64,000 nucleotides of DNA, taken from contig CBDDKU010000027.1 of the NCBI GenBank assembly GCA_965230375.1, positions 62,001 through 126,000 of the forward strand, given 5' to 3'. Under the pieces are notes generated by a model. It ran no database searches. It was not told where the DNA came from and worked only from the letters and a program-made list of their open reading frames with translations. This DNA comes from CBDDKU01 sp965230375. GTDB taxonomy: Bacteria > Bacteroidota > Bacteroidia > Flavobacteriales_D > Cryomorphaceae. The position numbers were made by a program, and so were the translations under genes. Shown here in pieces: positions 1-8,579 of this stretch (within the stretch, counting starts at the first letter, position 1; every line of letters begins with the position of its first letter).

Positions 1-1505
1 ATGTGATCATTACGCAAGACGATCCGCTCCTGCAAGTTCCTTCGGCCTACTCTCAGATCAATATGATGCAAAAAGTGCGATTCAAACCGAATGAAAACTG
101 GGATTTTCAATACGGTTTTCACTTTTCGGAGACATCGCCCTACGGGAGGTATGACCGCCACAACCGCTACCGAAATGGTACCCTTCGCTACGGTGTGTGG
201 GATTACGGCCCGCAGCGGTGGATGATGAACAACCTAAACATCTCGCATCAGGCTAAACAAGGGATCTACGATCAAGTGTCCCTGCGTTTGGCTCAGCAGT
301 CGTTTGAAGAAAGCAGGATAGACCGTGCGCTCAATGATAACGAGCTCAATGACAACGCCGAAGAAGTGCAGGCCTATTCGGTCAATCTCGACTTCACCAA
401 GGAGTTGGGAGGTAACCACGTATTGTTTTACGGTGCAGAATATGTAGTGAACGATGTGACATCAACCGGTTCGATCACCGATATCAACACGGGTCAATCG
501 CAAGTTGGTCCGGCGCGGTATCCAAATTCTACCTGGAGCTCTATAGCTGTGTATGTCAATGATGAATACGATGTGTCTGACAAGCTTACCCTCCAAGGGG
601 GCTTGCGTTACAATCAATACATCCTCGATGCCGACTTTAGCAACAACACCGATTTCTATCCTTTTCCTTTTACGGCGGCAGAGATCAACGATGGAGCGCT
701 GACGGGTAGTCTGGGTGGGGTGTATCGCCCCAACGAGCGATGGGCGATTCGGGCCAACCTGGGTACGGCATTTCGGGCGCCAAACGTCGATGACATCGGA
801 AAGGTCTTCGACTCGGAGCCAGGGGCGGTTACGGTTCCCAATCCCGACTTGCAAGCCGAGTACGCCTACAATGCCGATATCGGTGTGGCCAAGTTTTTTG
901 GCGACTACGTGAAGGTTGATTTCGCGGCCTACTACACCGTTCTGGAGAACGCTATGGTGCGTCGCGACTTTACCATCAATGGGCAGGACAGCGTTGTGTA
1001 CCAAGGTGAATTGAGTCAGGTGCAAGCCATCCAGAATGCAGCTCAGGCGCATGTGTACGGGGTTCAGTTTGGGGTAGAAGTGAAGTTGCCAAAGGGCTTT
1101 GTGTTTACTTCTGATCTCAATTACCAGATTGGGGAAGAAGAACTGGACGATGGATCGACGAGTTCATCGCGACATGCTGCACCTATGTTTGGGGTAAGCC
1201 GATTGCGGTATCAGGCCAATGATCTGACTCTGGAGCTCAACGCTATTTACCAGGCGGAGCAAAGCTTCGATAATCTGGCCGTGAGTGAGCGCAGCAAAGA
1301 TGAGATCTACGCCAAAGACGCCAATGGCAACAACTACGCACCGGCTTGGTACACGGCCAACATCAAGGCCATGTACCAGCTAAATCAAACGTTCAGTGTG
1401 AGTGGCGGGGTCGAAAACATCACCGACCAACGCTACCGACCGTATAGCTCCGGAATTTCTGGAGCTGGAAGGAATTTCTTCCTTTCTCTTAGGGCCGATT
1501 TTTAG
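1..1505 (+). CDS. TonB-dependent outer-membrane receptor, C-terminal part (5' end outside window)
   Basis: The reading frame is open from the first bases and ends at TAG 1503-1505, so only the last 500 or so residues are present. It encodes alternating amphipathic strands with aromatic girdles typical of a TonB-dependent receptor barrel, including a segment reading RANLGTAFRAPNVDDIG, which is the usual conserved barrel motif near the middle of these receptors, and a C-terminus ending in an aromatic residue (LSLRADF) as in outer-membrane barrels. The plug and any carboxypeptidase-like domain would lie upstream. The receptor would import a siderophore, cobalamin or oligomer across the outer membrane; the substrate cannot be read from this part. 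No partner gene follows in the same transcription unit. Confidence 0.9.
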   Translation, partial: VIITQDDPLLQVPSAYSQINMMQKVRFKPNENWDFQYGFHFSETSPYGRYDRHNRYRNGTLRYGVWDYGPQRWMMNNLNISHQAKQGIYDQVSLRLAQQSFEESRIDRALNDNELNDNAEEVQAYSVNLDFTKELGGNHVLFYGAEYVVNDVTSTGSITDINTGQSQVGPARYPNSTWSSIAVYVNDEYDVSDKLTLQGGLRYNQYILDADFSNNTDFYPFPFTAAEINDGALTGSLGGVYRPNERWAIRANLGTAFRAPNVDDIGKVFDSEPGAVTVPNPDLQAEYAYNADIGVAKFFGDYVKVDFAAYYTVLENAMVRRDFTINGQDSVVYQGELSQVQAIQNAAQAHVYGVQFGVEVKLPKGFVFTSDLNYQIGEEELDDGSTSSSRHAAPMFGVSRLRYQANDLTLELNAIYQAEQSFDNLAVSERSKDEIYAKDANGNNYAPAWYTANIKAMYQLNQTFSVSGGVENITDQRYRPYSSGISGAGRNFFLSLRADF

Positions 1506-1511
1506 ATCAGA

Positions 1512-1544
1512 TTCCCACCGTGTAGCTCTGCTGCGCGGTGGGAA
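1512..1544 (+). terminator. Hairpin after the TonB receptor, possible terminator
   Basis: A 9-bp perfect inverted repeat (TTCCCACCG at 1512-1520, CGGTGGGAA at 1536-1544) lies just after the receptor stop codon. It is followed by ATTTGACC rather than a clean T run, so termination is plausible but weak. Confidence 0.4.
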
Positions 1545-1634
1545 ATTTGACCTTCCCATAAGTTTATTACCTCCTTTGTTTTGGGTATATTAGAGATTAT
1601 TGATTTTCAGTAAAAACCAAAACAAACCATTCTC

Positions 1635-1946
1635 ATGCCTACCAAGAATTTCGACACCTTATCTCAAGCCGTTGATGCACTCACCAAGGACGGATATAAA
1701 GAGCAATTCGAAAGCGGCTCAGACAAAGTACTAGCTGCTTTTTCAAAGACTACTTACACGCCCGAAGAACTTGTGATTGTAGAGTCTTACCGCTTCGAAG
1801 GTGAGACAAATCCCGCCGATTCATCCATGGTTTTGGCCATAAAAGCCAGCGATGGAACAAAGGGAACCATGGTGATGACTTATGGCGCAAACCACAATCA
1901 GGATGACGACTTGATCAAGCGCATTCCCTTTTCGAATCCAGAATAA
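1635..1946 (+). CDS. Small conserved Bacteroidota protein (103 aa)
   Basis: This is a short soluble acidic protein without signal peptide or membrane segment. It begins with a pattern of the form TLSQAVDALTKDGYKEQF and has a central EELVIVESYRFEGETNPADS stretch followed by a hydrophobic strand and YGAN. That arrangement matches a small Bacteroidota family that databases often label phosphoribosylpyrophosphate synthetase, although it is far too short to be that enzyme and lacks its PRPP motif. The function is unknown. It starts at ATG 1635 and is followed 9 nt after its stop by the SpoIIAA-like gene, so the two are probably co-transcribed. Confidence 0.75.
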   Translation: MPTKNFDTLSQAVDALTKDGYKEQFESGSDKVLAAFSKTTYTPEELVIVESYRFEGETNPADSSMVLAIKASDGTKGTMVMTYGANHNQDDDLIKRIPFSNPE

Positions 1947-1955
1947 AACGAAATT

Positions 1956-2327
1956 ATGTTTCACGTTTTAAGAAAGGGGGAAAACCACCTGGAAATCGTT
2001 ATGAGCGGAAAGCTCGATTCATCTCAAATGAAGGTGGCAATGAATGAATTGTTTGAGAAGTCTGAAGGGATTGAAGAAGGAACGATTCTCTGCGATATAA
2101 TTGATTTTCACGTGCCTTCGCTTGGAGCTATTGGGATTGAACTATCCATGCTTCCAGAGATTTTTTCCTGGGTTAAGAAATTTAATCGGGTTTCAGTTCT
2201 TTCCGATACGGAGTGGCTAAGGAAAGCGGGTGAAATCAAAGGAAAGCTAATTCCGGGTTTAGAGATCAAGGCCTTTGATAGAGGCGAACGTATTGATGCA
2301 GAAAACTGGCTTGGCGGCCCGTTTTAA
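1956..2327 (+). CDS. SpoIIAA/STAS-like protein (123 aa)
   Basis: The protein is a single small alpha/beta domain: an N-terminal pair of strands (FHVLRKGENHLEIVMSGKL), a helix with a DSSQM start, a central hydrophobic strand (ILCDIIDFHVPSLGAIGIEL) and a late strand (VSVLSDTEWLRKAGEI). This is the layout of the SpoIIAA-like family (STAS fold) common in marine bacteria, where the roles are mostly unassigned but membrane or lipid association has been proposed. There is no signal peptide. It lies 9 nt downstream of the 103-residue protein, which suggests one operon. The family call rests on overall pattern, and the molecular function is not known. Confidence 0.65.
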   Translation: MFHVLRKGENHLEIVMSGKLDSSQMKVAMNELFEKSEGIEEGTILCDIIDFHVPSLGAIGIELSMLPEIFSWVKKFNRVSVLSDTEWLRKAGEIKGKLIPGLEIKAFDRGERIDAENWLGGPF

Positions 2328-2501
2328 AACCCTATTACTTCCATATTAAACTGGTTATTCGCTCAAATCACTATATTTAAGCAGGTTGAGTAAGGAGATT
2401 TGAAGTTAATTCTCATGTGGGATTTAGGGTGTAGATATTGAGCAATGTGCTTGAATTCCCTTTGCTTCGACCAAACTGATTAACCCAAAACCCACCACAT
2501 C

Positions 2502-3485
2502 ATGAAAAAGCTTGGTAAAATTCTACTCGTTCTGGTAGTAGTACTTATCGTCGTTGTTGCATCAGGATTAACCTATCTCAGTGTAGGCCTGCCCAATGTT
2601 CCCGAAGCAGAAGATTTAAAAATAGAATACACCGCCGAGCTTATTGAGCGCGGCGAATACCTGGCCAATGCGGTTATGGTTTGCATGGACTGTCACTCGG
2701 AGCGCGACTGGTCTAAATTTTCAGGGCCTATTGTAGAAGGAACCCTTGGCAAAGGGGGAGAAGTCTTCGACAGAAATATGTCCTTTCCAGGACGATATGT
2801 CTCAAAGAATATCACACCCCACCACCTTGCATCCTGGACTGATGGAGAGATCTTTCGAGCAATCACCACAGGTGTTTCTAAAGATGGCCATGCCTTGTTT
2901 CCCATTATGCCATACACGCACTATGGAACGCTCGACAGAAGAGATATTGAAGCGGTGATAGCCTATATCCGCACTTTGCCAGTTATAGAGTCCGAGCCAG
3001 CAGAATCGGAGTCGGACTTCCCGATGAATTTTATCATCAACACCCTTCCGCATGAAGCCCAATTCGTGACGCGGCCATCAGAATCAGATCTTCTGGAGTA
3101 TGGGAAGTATATGACCAATGCCGCAGGCTGTTATGACTGTCATACCAAGCAAGAGCAAGGGCAGTTTGTAGGTAGAGAGTTCGCCGGTGGAATGGAGTTC
3201 AAGATGCCAGATGGGGCCGTTATGCGTTCGGCAAATATTACTCCACAGAAAGGATCTGGAATAGGGGGATGGACTGCAGAACAGTTTGTCAATAGATTCA
3301 AACAGTACTCTGATAGCGGCTACGTTTTGCCTTCCACACCACCCGGAACATTTCAGTCGATCATGCCCTGGTCTATGTACACCCACATGACTGAGCACGA
3401 TTTGGAATCGATCTATACCTACCTGATGACACTTGACGCCGTAGAAAATAAAGTGGAGTGGTATAGCCCACCACCCGCGCAGTGA
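2502..3485 (+). CDS. Membrane-anchored diheme cytochrome c
   Basis: An N-terminal hydrophobic segment (residues 5-28) anchors the protein with the rest in the periplasm. Two c-type heme sites are visible: CMDCH at residues 61-65 and CYDCH at 210-214, each followed about 75 residues later by a probable axial methionine (M136 in LFPIMPYTHY and M288 in SIMPWSMYTH). The two halves therefore look like an internal duplication of one cytochrome c domain. Proteins of this type pass electrons to dehydrogenases or terminal oxidases. No dehydrogenase or oxidase subunit lies next to it, so the partner is unknown. Translation starts at ATG 2502 and the gene stands alone, with 174 nt of non-coding sequence upstream. 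Confidence 0.88.
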   Translation: MKKLGKILLVLVVVLIVVVASGLTYLSVGLPNVPEAEDLKIEYTAELIERGEYLANAVMVCMDCHSERDWSKFSGPIVEGTLGKGGEVFDRNMSFPGRYVSKNITPHHLASWTDGEIFRAITTGVSKDGHALFPIMPYTHYGTLDRRDIEAVIAYIRTLPVIESEPAESESDFPMNFIINTLPHEAQFVTRPSESDLLEYGKYMTNAAGCYDCHTKQEQGQFVGREFAGGMEFKMPDGAVMRSANITPQKGSGIGGWTAEQFVNRFKQYSDSGYVLPSTPPGTFQSIMPWSMYTHMTEHDLESIYTYLMTLDAVENKVEWYSPPPAQ

Positions 3486-3899
3486 TGCTTTTGAAGAGTG
3501 AAGGCCTTTGGTCAATCTCGATAATATTGAGAATACTTGGTCTTTTCACTGTTTTGGCTTTTGAACGAATTGGCTCACAACTTGCATAGTTTGAGTCTGA
3601 CAGACCGTAAAGAAAGTCGTGAGCCAACCTTCGGCCTTAATTTTATTCTCTTAGAAACTCTGAAATAAACGAAAGTCCACCGCACCCATGTCTGAGCTCA
3701 GGTATCGGAAGCTCTGCTTCCGCCAATACCGTAGGCGAGTTTGGGTAAGGTGCTGTAGTGTTTTCGTGAGTTTCAAGAAATAAAATTACAGCCCTGATCT
3801 TTTGTTCCTTTTGCATCAAGGCAAAAGGAAGATGAAAAATCAAACTTTTACTCTTCAGTAATATCTTTGCCTTTGTGCAGGTGAACACGTTTTGAAGGA
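3486..3899. other. 414-bp non-coding stretch with a dispersed-repeat-like segment
   Basis: No convincing gene is present. One minus-strand frame at 3643-3888 is open but its translation has no signal, domain or conserved look. The part from about 3655 to 3840 contains short repeated words (for example GGAAGCTCTGCTTCCGCC, itself a small hairpin) and a perfect 10-bp inverted repeat at 3805-3830, so it looks like a repeat or relic element rather than a coding region. Confidence 0.5.
3805..3830. repeat. Perfect 10-bp inverted repeat
   Basis: TTCCTTTTGC (3805-3814), a 6-nt loop ATCAAG, and GCAAAAGGAA (3821-3830) pair perfectly. No T run follows on either strand as in a terminator. From memory, similar words with the reading ALMQKE on the minus strand recur in spurious Bacteroidota reading frames, which suggests a dispersed repeat family. 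Confidence 0.55.
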
Positions 3900-4340
3900 T
3901 TAACCCGTCATATTATCTTTAATCCGCTTGAGAAAATCGCTTAGCAACTGAAGCTCATGCTCAGTAAAACCTTTAATGCTCTTCTTGCGATGCTCGATGA
4001 CCATCGGTAAGTGCTCGTTTACAAATGCCTGCCCAGCCTGAGTAAGCTCGATTTTATAGGTCTTCTTGTTTTCTTTGGTAAGTCGACGTGCTACAAACCC
4101 CTTGTCGGTCAATATATTGATGGATCGAGTAATCGAAGCGGGATCGCGATAGGTCATTACAGCCAATTCCTTTTGGCTCAGATGTGTGTTTTCTGAGATG
4201 ATTCGCAACAGTATCCATTGTTCAATAGTGATTCCGAGCTTCAGGTGGTCAAACTCGCGCTGTGAGTACACCTTTGATGCTTTGCTCGCTTGCTCTATTT
4301 GAAAGAGTAATACGTCTTCGATCTTTTCACTTACTGGCAT
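3900..4340 (-). CDS. MarR-family transcriptional regulator
   Basis: This is a 146-residue winged-helix protein. The HTH segment reads LSQKELAVMTYRDPASITRS and is followed by the wing and the dimerisation helices (LTDKGFVARRLTKENKKTYKI, then a C-terminal helix). That order is typical of MarR regulators that bind small aromatic ligands and repress a divergent gene. I chose ATG at 4340 (MPVSEK) rather than an upstream TTG at 4376, because the TTG lies inside the 12-bp palindrome at 4365-4376 and ATG gives the usual family length. It is divergent from a PLP-dependent decarboxylase gene that begins 79 nt away, which is the likely target together with itself. Confidence 0.85.
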   Translation of the reverse strand: MPVSEKIEDVLLFQIEQASKASKVYSQREFDHLKLGITIEQWILLRIISENTHLSQKELAVMTYRDPASITRSINILTDKGFVARRLTKENKKTYKIELTQAGQAFVNEHLPMVIEHRKKSIKGFTEHELQLLSDFLKRIKDNMTG

Positions 4341-4364
4341 AATCCATAAATCTACCTGATTTAA

Positions 4365-4376
4365 TTGATATATCAA
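4365..4376. promoter_or_regulatory. Palindrome TTGATATATCAA, candidate MarR operator
   Basis: A perfect 12-bp palindrome sits between the divergent MarR and decarboxylase genes, one base upstream of a TATATTTG -7 element on the plus strand. Size, symmetry and position fit a MarR dimer site that would block both promoters. This is an inference from position. Confidence 0.55.
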
Positions 4377-4377
4377 C

Positions 4378-4385
4378 TATATTTG
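4378..4385 (+). promoter_or_regulatory. -7 element TATATTTG for the PLP decarboxylase
   Basis: The octamer matches the Bacteroidota -7 consensus TAnnTTTG exactly and lies 34 nt upstream of the ATG at 4420. A clear -33 TTG at the usual distance is not obvious, as the TTG in the palindrome is too close. Confidence 0.6.
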
Positions 4386-4419
4386 CAGCCGAATTGAAAA
4401 GACCGTTATAAAAACGACT

Positions 4420-5649
4420 ATGGACTACAAGATTTGGCGAAAGCTTTCACAGGATCAAATTCAAAAAAGGGTTTTCGATGCCATCGATCAAAACGTGAAT
4501 TACGAGAATGAGAATGCACTTGGAATTCCAGCTTCTTATCTCGACGACAAGGTTTTTAACCAAGACGTATCATTCTTAAAGGAAGCGCCATTTATCTCTA
4601 CTTTGGTGAAGAACCCTAACCACATTGGGTGTCACACTCAAGGGAAGTCAGAGTCGTTTTTTAAAGGGACGCAAGAGATCGAGAAGGAGCTGATGGAATT
4701 GATCGCCGTAGATATTCTCAAGGCGGACCCCAAGTCAACTGACGGCTATGTAGCTTCAGGAGGAACCGAGGCCAATATCCAGGCCATCTGGATTTACCGC
4801 AACTACTACTTGCGTGAGAAAGGGGCATCTCCTTCTGAGATCGCCATTCTCTGTTCGGAAGATAGCCACTACTCAATGGATAAAGCAGGAGACCTGTTGG
4901 GGATTCCTACTTTGAAAGTAAAGGTGGATGAGAAGGATCGGAGCATTTCGCGAGAACAAGTGTCCGCTGCTATTTCTTCAGGCCGAGAATCGGGTATCAA
5001 GTATTTTATTGTTGTGGCCAATATGATGACTACGATGTACGGATCTGTTGACGCCATTTCGGTTTACACTGATTCGCTTGTTGAGAATGAAGTGGAGTTT
5101 AAGCTCCATGTCGATGGAGCCTACGGTGGATTCTATTACCCATTTTCTAACCGCGACAACGATTTGAATTTTAGCAATGAGCACGTCTCATCCGTCACGC
5201 TCGACGCCCACAAAATGGCTCAGGCACCATATGGCACCGGGATTTTCGTGGCTCGAAAAGGACTGCTACAGTACGCTACCACCAATTCGGCTAGCTACGT
5301 AGAAGGGGCGGATTGTACTTTGATCGGGAGTAGGTCGGGAGCCAATGCCATCGCCGTGTGGATGATTCTCCAGAAAAACGGTCCATTTGGTTGGATGGAA
5401 AAGATCTTTATTCTTCAAAAGCGCACCCAATGGCTCTGCGATGAATTGGCCAAGCTAGGAGCGCGTTTTTTCAGAGATCCCAACTCCAATATTGTCACCA
5501 TTGAAGCGGAGTTTGTTTCAAATAAAACTGTAGAAAAATTTGGGTTGGTTCCCGATAACCACAATGCTCCGAACTGCTTTAAAGTGGTGGTGATGGACCA
5601 CGTCACCATTGAGAAGTTGCAGTTACTTTTATCTGATTTGAGCGCTTAG
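4420..5649 (+). CDS. PLP-dependent group II decarboxylase-like enzyme
   Basis: The 409-residue protein has the fold-type I pattern of group II amino-acid decarboxylases: the SGGTEAN phosphate-binding turn (residues 113-119), the ring-stacking histidine in SEDSHYS (H150), the cofactor aspartate in HVDGAYGG (D232) and the Schiff-base lysine in LDAHKMAQAPYGTG (K265). It would remove the carboxyl group of an amino acid to give an amine; histidine, tyrosine, glutamate or aspartate are all possible and I cannot choose among them. It is transcribed divergently from a MarR regulator with a palindrome overlapping the promoter region, so expression probably responds to a small-molecule ligand. There is no adjacent amine transporter. 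Confidence 0.85.
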   Translation: MDYKIWRKLSQDQIQKRVFDAIDQNVNYENENALGIPASYLDDKVFNQDVSFLKEAPFISTLVKNPNHIGCHTQGKSESFFKGTQEIEKELMELIAVDILKADPKSTDGYVASGGTEANIQAIWIYRNYYLREKGASPSEIAILCSEDSHYSMDKAGDLLGIPTLKVKVDEKDRSISREQVSAAISSGRESGIKYFIVVANMMTTMYGSVDAISVYTDSLVENEVEFKLHVDGAYGGFYYPFSNRDNDLNFSNEHVSSVTLDAHKMAQAPYGTGIFVARKGLLQYATTNSASYVEGADCTLIGSRSGANAIAVWMILQKNGPFGWMEKIFILQKRTQWLCDELAKLGARFFRDPNSNIVTIEAEFVSNKTVEKFGLVPDNHNAPNCFKVVVMDHVTIEKLQLLLSDLSA

Positions 5650-5847
5650 TGTGGGAATCCTACCGACCGGTATATTTAAGTTATTAACAGTGCGCTCTTT
5701 CGATTAGCCGGAGTTTTTAATCGCTGAATACAAATTTTTATCGTTGAATTCGAGCCTTGACTTGTGCTTGGTATGTGCTGTTCATAAGTGTATTAGGCCG
5801 TTTTGATTGATTTTGACATTTTCATCTTGTCCAAAAGTGTAAGTGTC

Positions 5848-6342
5848 ATGCAATTTTTCCGCTTAAACCTTCAGCAAGTCTTGTTGATAACGATTCTCGT
5901 ATTCACAGCCAATGGTCTGAGAGCTCAGCTATTTATTAAAGGTGATTTATATTCCGAAGGTCCTGTAAGGGCTTCCTTTAAAATGAATGAGGATACCACC
6001 ACCCATTTCTTGTATTTGGAAGCAAAGAAGAAGACACAGCGGAATGGTATGGAAGTGCATCAAACCAAATACGAGCTTCCATGGGATATAGTAAAAGGTG
6101 ATGACTACACCATTAGCTTTACGGATGGAACAGTCGAGAAGGTGATTTTCGTTCAGGGAGCTGTCCCAAAGGACGTGGTTCCAAAACAGAAGTTTATCAT
6201 AGATATTGACCTGACCAACAGCCGCAATGCCGACGTGATGCTCGTTGTCTTCTATTCAACCGAGTTGCGTGAGTACACGGCCCTACCGTACACGGAACTG
6301 GAAGAGATCAAGCGCCAAAGCGCCGATCCGACGATTTGGTAG
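5848..6342 (+). CDS. Secreted protein of unknown function (164 aa)
   Basis: I chose ATG 5848 (MQFFRLNLQQ) over an upstream TTG at 5803 because it begins directly with a signal peptide (hydrophobic LLITILVFTANG, then cleavage after LRAQ). The mature part is a compact beta-rich domain of about 140 residues with no cysteine pairs, catalytic motif or T9SS tail that I can recognise. It is not in an operon. The downstream sulfotransferase begins 110 nt later and shares no obvious link. The function is unknown. Confidence 0.7.
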   Translation: MQFFRLNLQQVLLITILVFTANGLRAQLFIKGDLYSEGPVRASFKMNEDTTTHFLYLEAKKKTQRNGMEVHQTKYELPWDIVKGDDYTISFTDGTVEKVIFVQGAVPKDVVPKQKFIIDIDLTNSRNADVMLVVFYSTELREYTALPYTELEEIKRQSADPTIW

Positions 6343-6452
6343 TATAGACATCAAACGAGGTGTTGATACTTCTCTCGAAATGTATCTCATGATGCGATCG
6401 CTCACAATCTCCACCCACTTTTTTAGCTTTGACCCCATATTGAGAAACCAGT

Positions 6453-7034
6453 TTGGGAAAGTTCAAAGACAAACTCGCAGAGTACTATCGCCTTTTCAAG
6501 GCTTACCGTTACAAACCCGTCTATGGGCCAAAAGTATTTTGCATTGGCTACAACAAAACTGGAACCACTTCGGTGGGCAAATCATTTGAGCTTCTCGGAC
6601 TTCGGAATACATCTTTCAATGAGATTGTATGGCGGAAGTGGTACAAAAAAGGAAAAGTTGAGCGAGTTCTAGATTACACCGCTCGATTTGATTCGACCGA
6701 TGATTTGCCGTGGCTCAAGGCTGATTTTATTCCTGTTCTCGATGAGCGTTTCCCCAACAGCAAGTTCGTGTATCTCTATCGCGATGAAGAAGAGTGGAAG
6801 AAGTCGATGGCTACCTGGGCGGAAAAAGCCGGAAAGGGAATTGTAGATGCTGAGAAAGAGTGGGAGGGGTATCTCGCTCATCAGCGCTTTATCGATTCGT
6901 ATTTCGCTGATTTTCCAAGAGATCGATTTCTAAAGTTGAGTATAAAAGATCCCGATGGGTTTGAAAAGCTAGGAGCATTTTTAGGTAGAAAATCTCCTCA
7001 TAAAAACTTTCCGGTTTTTAATAAAACCACCTAA
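6453..7034 (+). CDS. Sulfotransferase-family protein
   Basis: The N-terminus carries a P-loop-like 5'-phosphosulfate loop, IGYNKTGTTSVGKSF (from residue 31), and about 70 residues later the strand FVYLYRDEEEW matching the 3'-phosphate-binding region of PAPS-dependent sulfotransferases. The rest is helical with several tryptophans, as in short bacterial members of the family. A TGA at 6441 closes the frame just upstream, so TTG at 6453 is the only start that keeps the P-loop region complete; no ATG exists before residue 100. It would transfer sulfate from PAPS to an acceptor that cannot be predicted. The gene stands alone. Confidence 0.75.
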   Translation: MGKFKDKLAEYYRLFKAYRYKPVYGPKVFCIGYNKTGTTSVGKSFELLGLRNTSFNEIVWRKWYKKGKVERVLDYTARFDSTDDLPWLKADFIPVLDERFPNSKFVYLYRDEEEWKKSMATWAEKAGKGIVDAEKEWEGYLAHQRFIDSYFADFPRDRFLKLSIKDPDGFEKLGAFLGRKSPHKNFPVFNKTT

Positions 7035-7153
7035 GTGTTTGTGAGACAGTAATCTGTGGTAATCAGGTTTCTGATGTGACTACTGAATTTTCTGTGTTTC
7101 ATTTTTAATCTCATGCAGACACTTGAAAATCAATATGGAATAGCCTAACTTGG

Positions 7154-7675
7154 GTGCAGCGAACCGATCATTTTAACCAAGTGTATAAGTCAAATAAAGG
7201 CCTTTTCTGGCTTTTTAGTATCTCGTTTACTTTGCTGTCTGGAGCCATTTCGGCTCAGTCTGCCTTAACTGCTGCTGGTGGTGACGCTATAGGCGATGGC
7301 GGCTCCTTGAGCTACTCATTAGGACAAGTGGTTTACACAACTATTCAGTCTGATGCTGGGTATGTTTGTCAAGGGGTGCAACAGAGTTATGAGATTATCC
7401 CTTTGAGCACATCCGCGGAAGTAAAAAATGACCTGTTTGCTGTGCTATATCCAAACCCTTCTTCGGGCGACGTATCCCTTTCATGGAATCGGCCACTAGG
7501 AGAAATCTTCGACTTGAGAGTTGTTTCAGCTCTTGGTCGCGAAATGTATCAATCAAAGCTATCGAACCAATTATCGCAGCTACCGCTGAGTGACTTGGCT
7601 TCAGGGGTGTACTTCGTGTACATCTATGATGAAGACGAGCTCATGCAGTCTTTTAAGTTTATCAAACAGCGATAA
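7154..7675 (+). CDS. Secreted protein with T9SS type A sorting domain
   Basis: This 173-residue protein starts at GTG 7154 with a signal peptide (GLFWLFSISFTLLSG, cleavage after SAQS). A short glycine-rich segment (AAGGDAIGDGGSLSYSLGQV) follows, a pattern often found in Bacteroidota surface proteins. The last 80 residues form a type A T9SS sorting domain: YPNPSSGDVSLSW, then a strand pair, LSDLASGVYFVYIYD and a basic end. It would be exported through the type IX pathway and attached to the surface or released. Its stop is 2 nt before the next GTG start, so the two genes are probably translated together. Confidence 0.85.
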   Translation: MQRTDHFNQVYKSNKGLFWLFSISFTLLSGAISAQSALTAAGGDAIGDGGSLSYSLGQVVYTTIQSDAGYVCQGVQQSYEIIPLSTSAEVKNDLFAVLYPNPSSGDVSLSWNRPLGEIFDLRVVSALGREMYQSKLSNQLSQLPLSDLASGVYFVYIYDEDELMQSFKFIKQR

Positions 7676-7677
7676 TT

Positions 7678-8577
7678 GTGACTAAAATTTTACGCCTATT
7701 ACTGATTAGTATTCTCTGTATTCCTTTTAATCTCGAAGCCCAGACCCCTCAGAAAATGAGCTACCAGTTTGTGGCCAGAGATGGCGACGGCCAATTGATT
7801 GTTGAGTCGAGTTTGGGGGTGCGTGTGTCGATCCTTCAAGGGAGTATGACCGGAGAAGCCGTTTACGTCGAGACACACAGTGTGGAGACAAATATCAATG
7901 GAGCCGGAAGCATCGGCATTGGCCTTGGATCGCCAACAACTGGAGTTTTCTCGGGAATCAATTGGTCTCAAGGTCCTTTCTTTATCCAGACAGAAATTGA
8001 CCCTGAAGGTGGCTCCAACTATTCTATTTCTGGAGTTAGCGAAGTGATGAGTGTGCCCTATGCGCTCTACGCTCGCAACGGTTTTTTCCACAAAATTGGC
8101 GACATAGCCGAAGGTGGAATCATCTTCTCGCTTTGGAAGGATGCTGATGGGGTAGAGCACGGACTCGTAGCTTCGCTAGAAGATTTGAGCAATGGGGAGA
8201 CCTGGGGCCCACTTTATGAAGACACCCAAGCTTTCGATGCCGCATATGGTGCCGAGAATGACGGGTCAGTCGCTGCGGGGAGTATTTGCGAAGCCTATAC
8301 CTATACCGATGACATGGGGGTGACCTACGACGATTACTACCTTCCAGCCGTTTGGGAACTCTCTGCTCTAGCGCGACAGGCTTACATTATCAACGCCGTT
8401 CTTGACACAGATTCAGATCCGAATACGAATGGATTTCCAGGTGGGATCAATTCCTACTATTGGAGCTCAACTGAGGTGAGCGGTTCTTTTGCCTGGTTTG
8501 TTCAGTTTGGATCGAATATCGCCAACTCCAACTTCAAAGACCTGAGTTATAAGGTGCGGGCTATTCGCCGGTTTTAG
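7678..8577 (+). CDS. Secreted protein with a DUF1566-like C-terminal domain
   Basis: GTG at 7678 lies 2 nt after the previous stop and opens with a signal peptide (ILRLLLISILCIPFNLEAQ). The N-terminal half (SYQFVARDGDGQLI, then VSILQGSMTGEAVYVETH) matches a beta domain common at the start of Bacteroidota secreted proteins, and its end reads VPYALYARNG. The second half (GGIIFSLWKDADGVEHGLVAS, then YYLPAVWELSALA, then YWSSTE, then KVRAIRRF) follows the DUF1566/Lcl pattern of C-type-lectin-like folds. The role is probably adhesion or binding outside the cell. It is co-transcribed with the T9SS protein upstream. Confidence 0.82.
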   Translation: MTKILRLLLISILCIPFNLEAQTPQKMSYQFVARDGDGQLIVESSLGVRVSILQGSMTGEAVYVETHSVETNINGAGSIGIGLGSPTTGVFSGINWSQGPFFIQTEIDPEGGSNYSISGVSEVMSVPYALYARNGFFHKIGDIAEGGIIFSLWKDADGVEHGLVASLEDLSNGETWGPLYEDTQAFDAAYGAENDGSVAAGSICEAYTYTDDMGVTYDDYYLPAVWELSALARQAYIINAVLDTDSDPNTNGFPGGINSYYWSSTEVSGSFAWFVQFGSNIANSNFKDLSYKVRAIRRF

Positions 8578-8579
8578 AC

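Noticed and set aside
462..1052. 196-codon open frame on the minus strand opposite the TonB receptor
   Set aside because: It is antisense to a clear barrel coding sequence and its translation lacks any signal, domain or composition of a real protein.
3643..3888. 81-codon minus-strand open frame in the gap after the cytochrome gene
   Set aside because: It crosses an inverted repeat and short repeated words and shows no domain or start signal; it is treated as repeat sequence.
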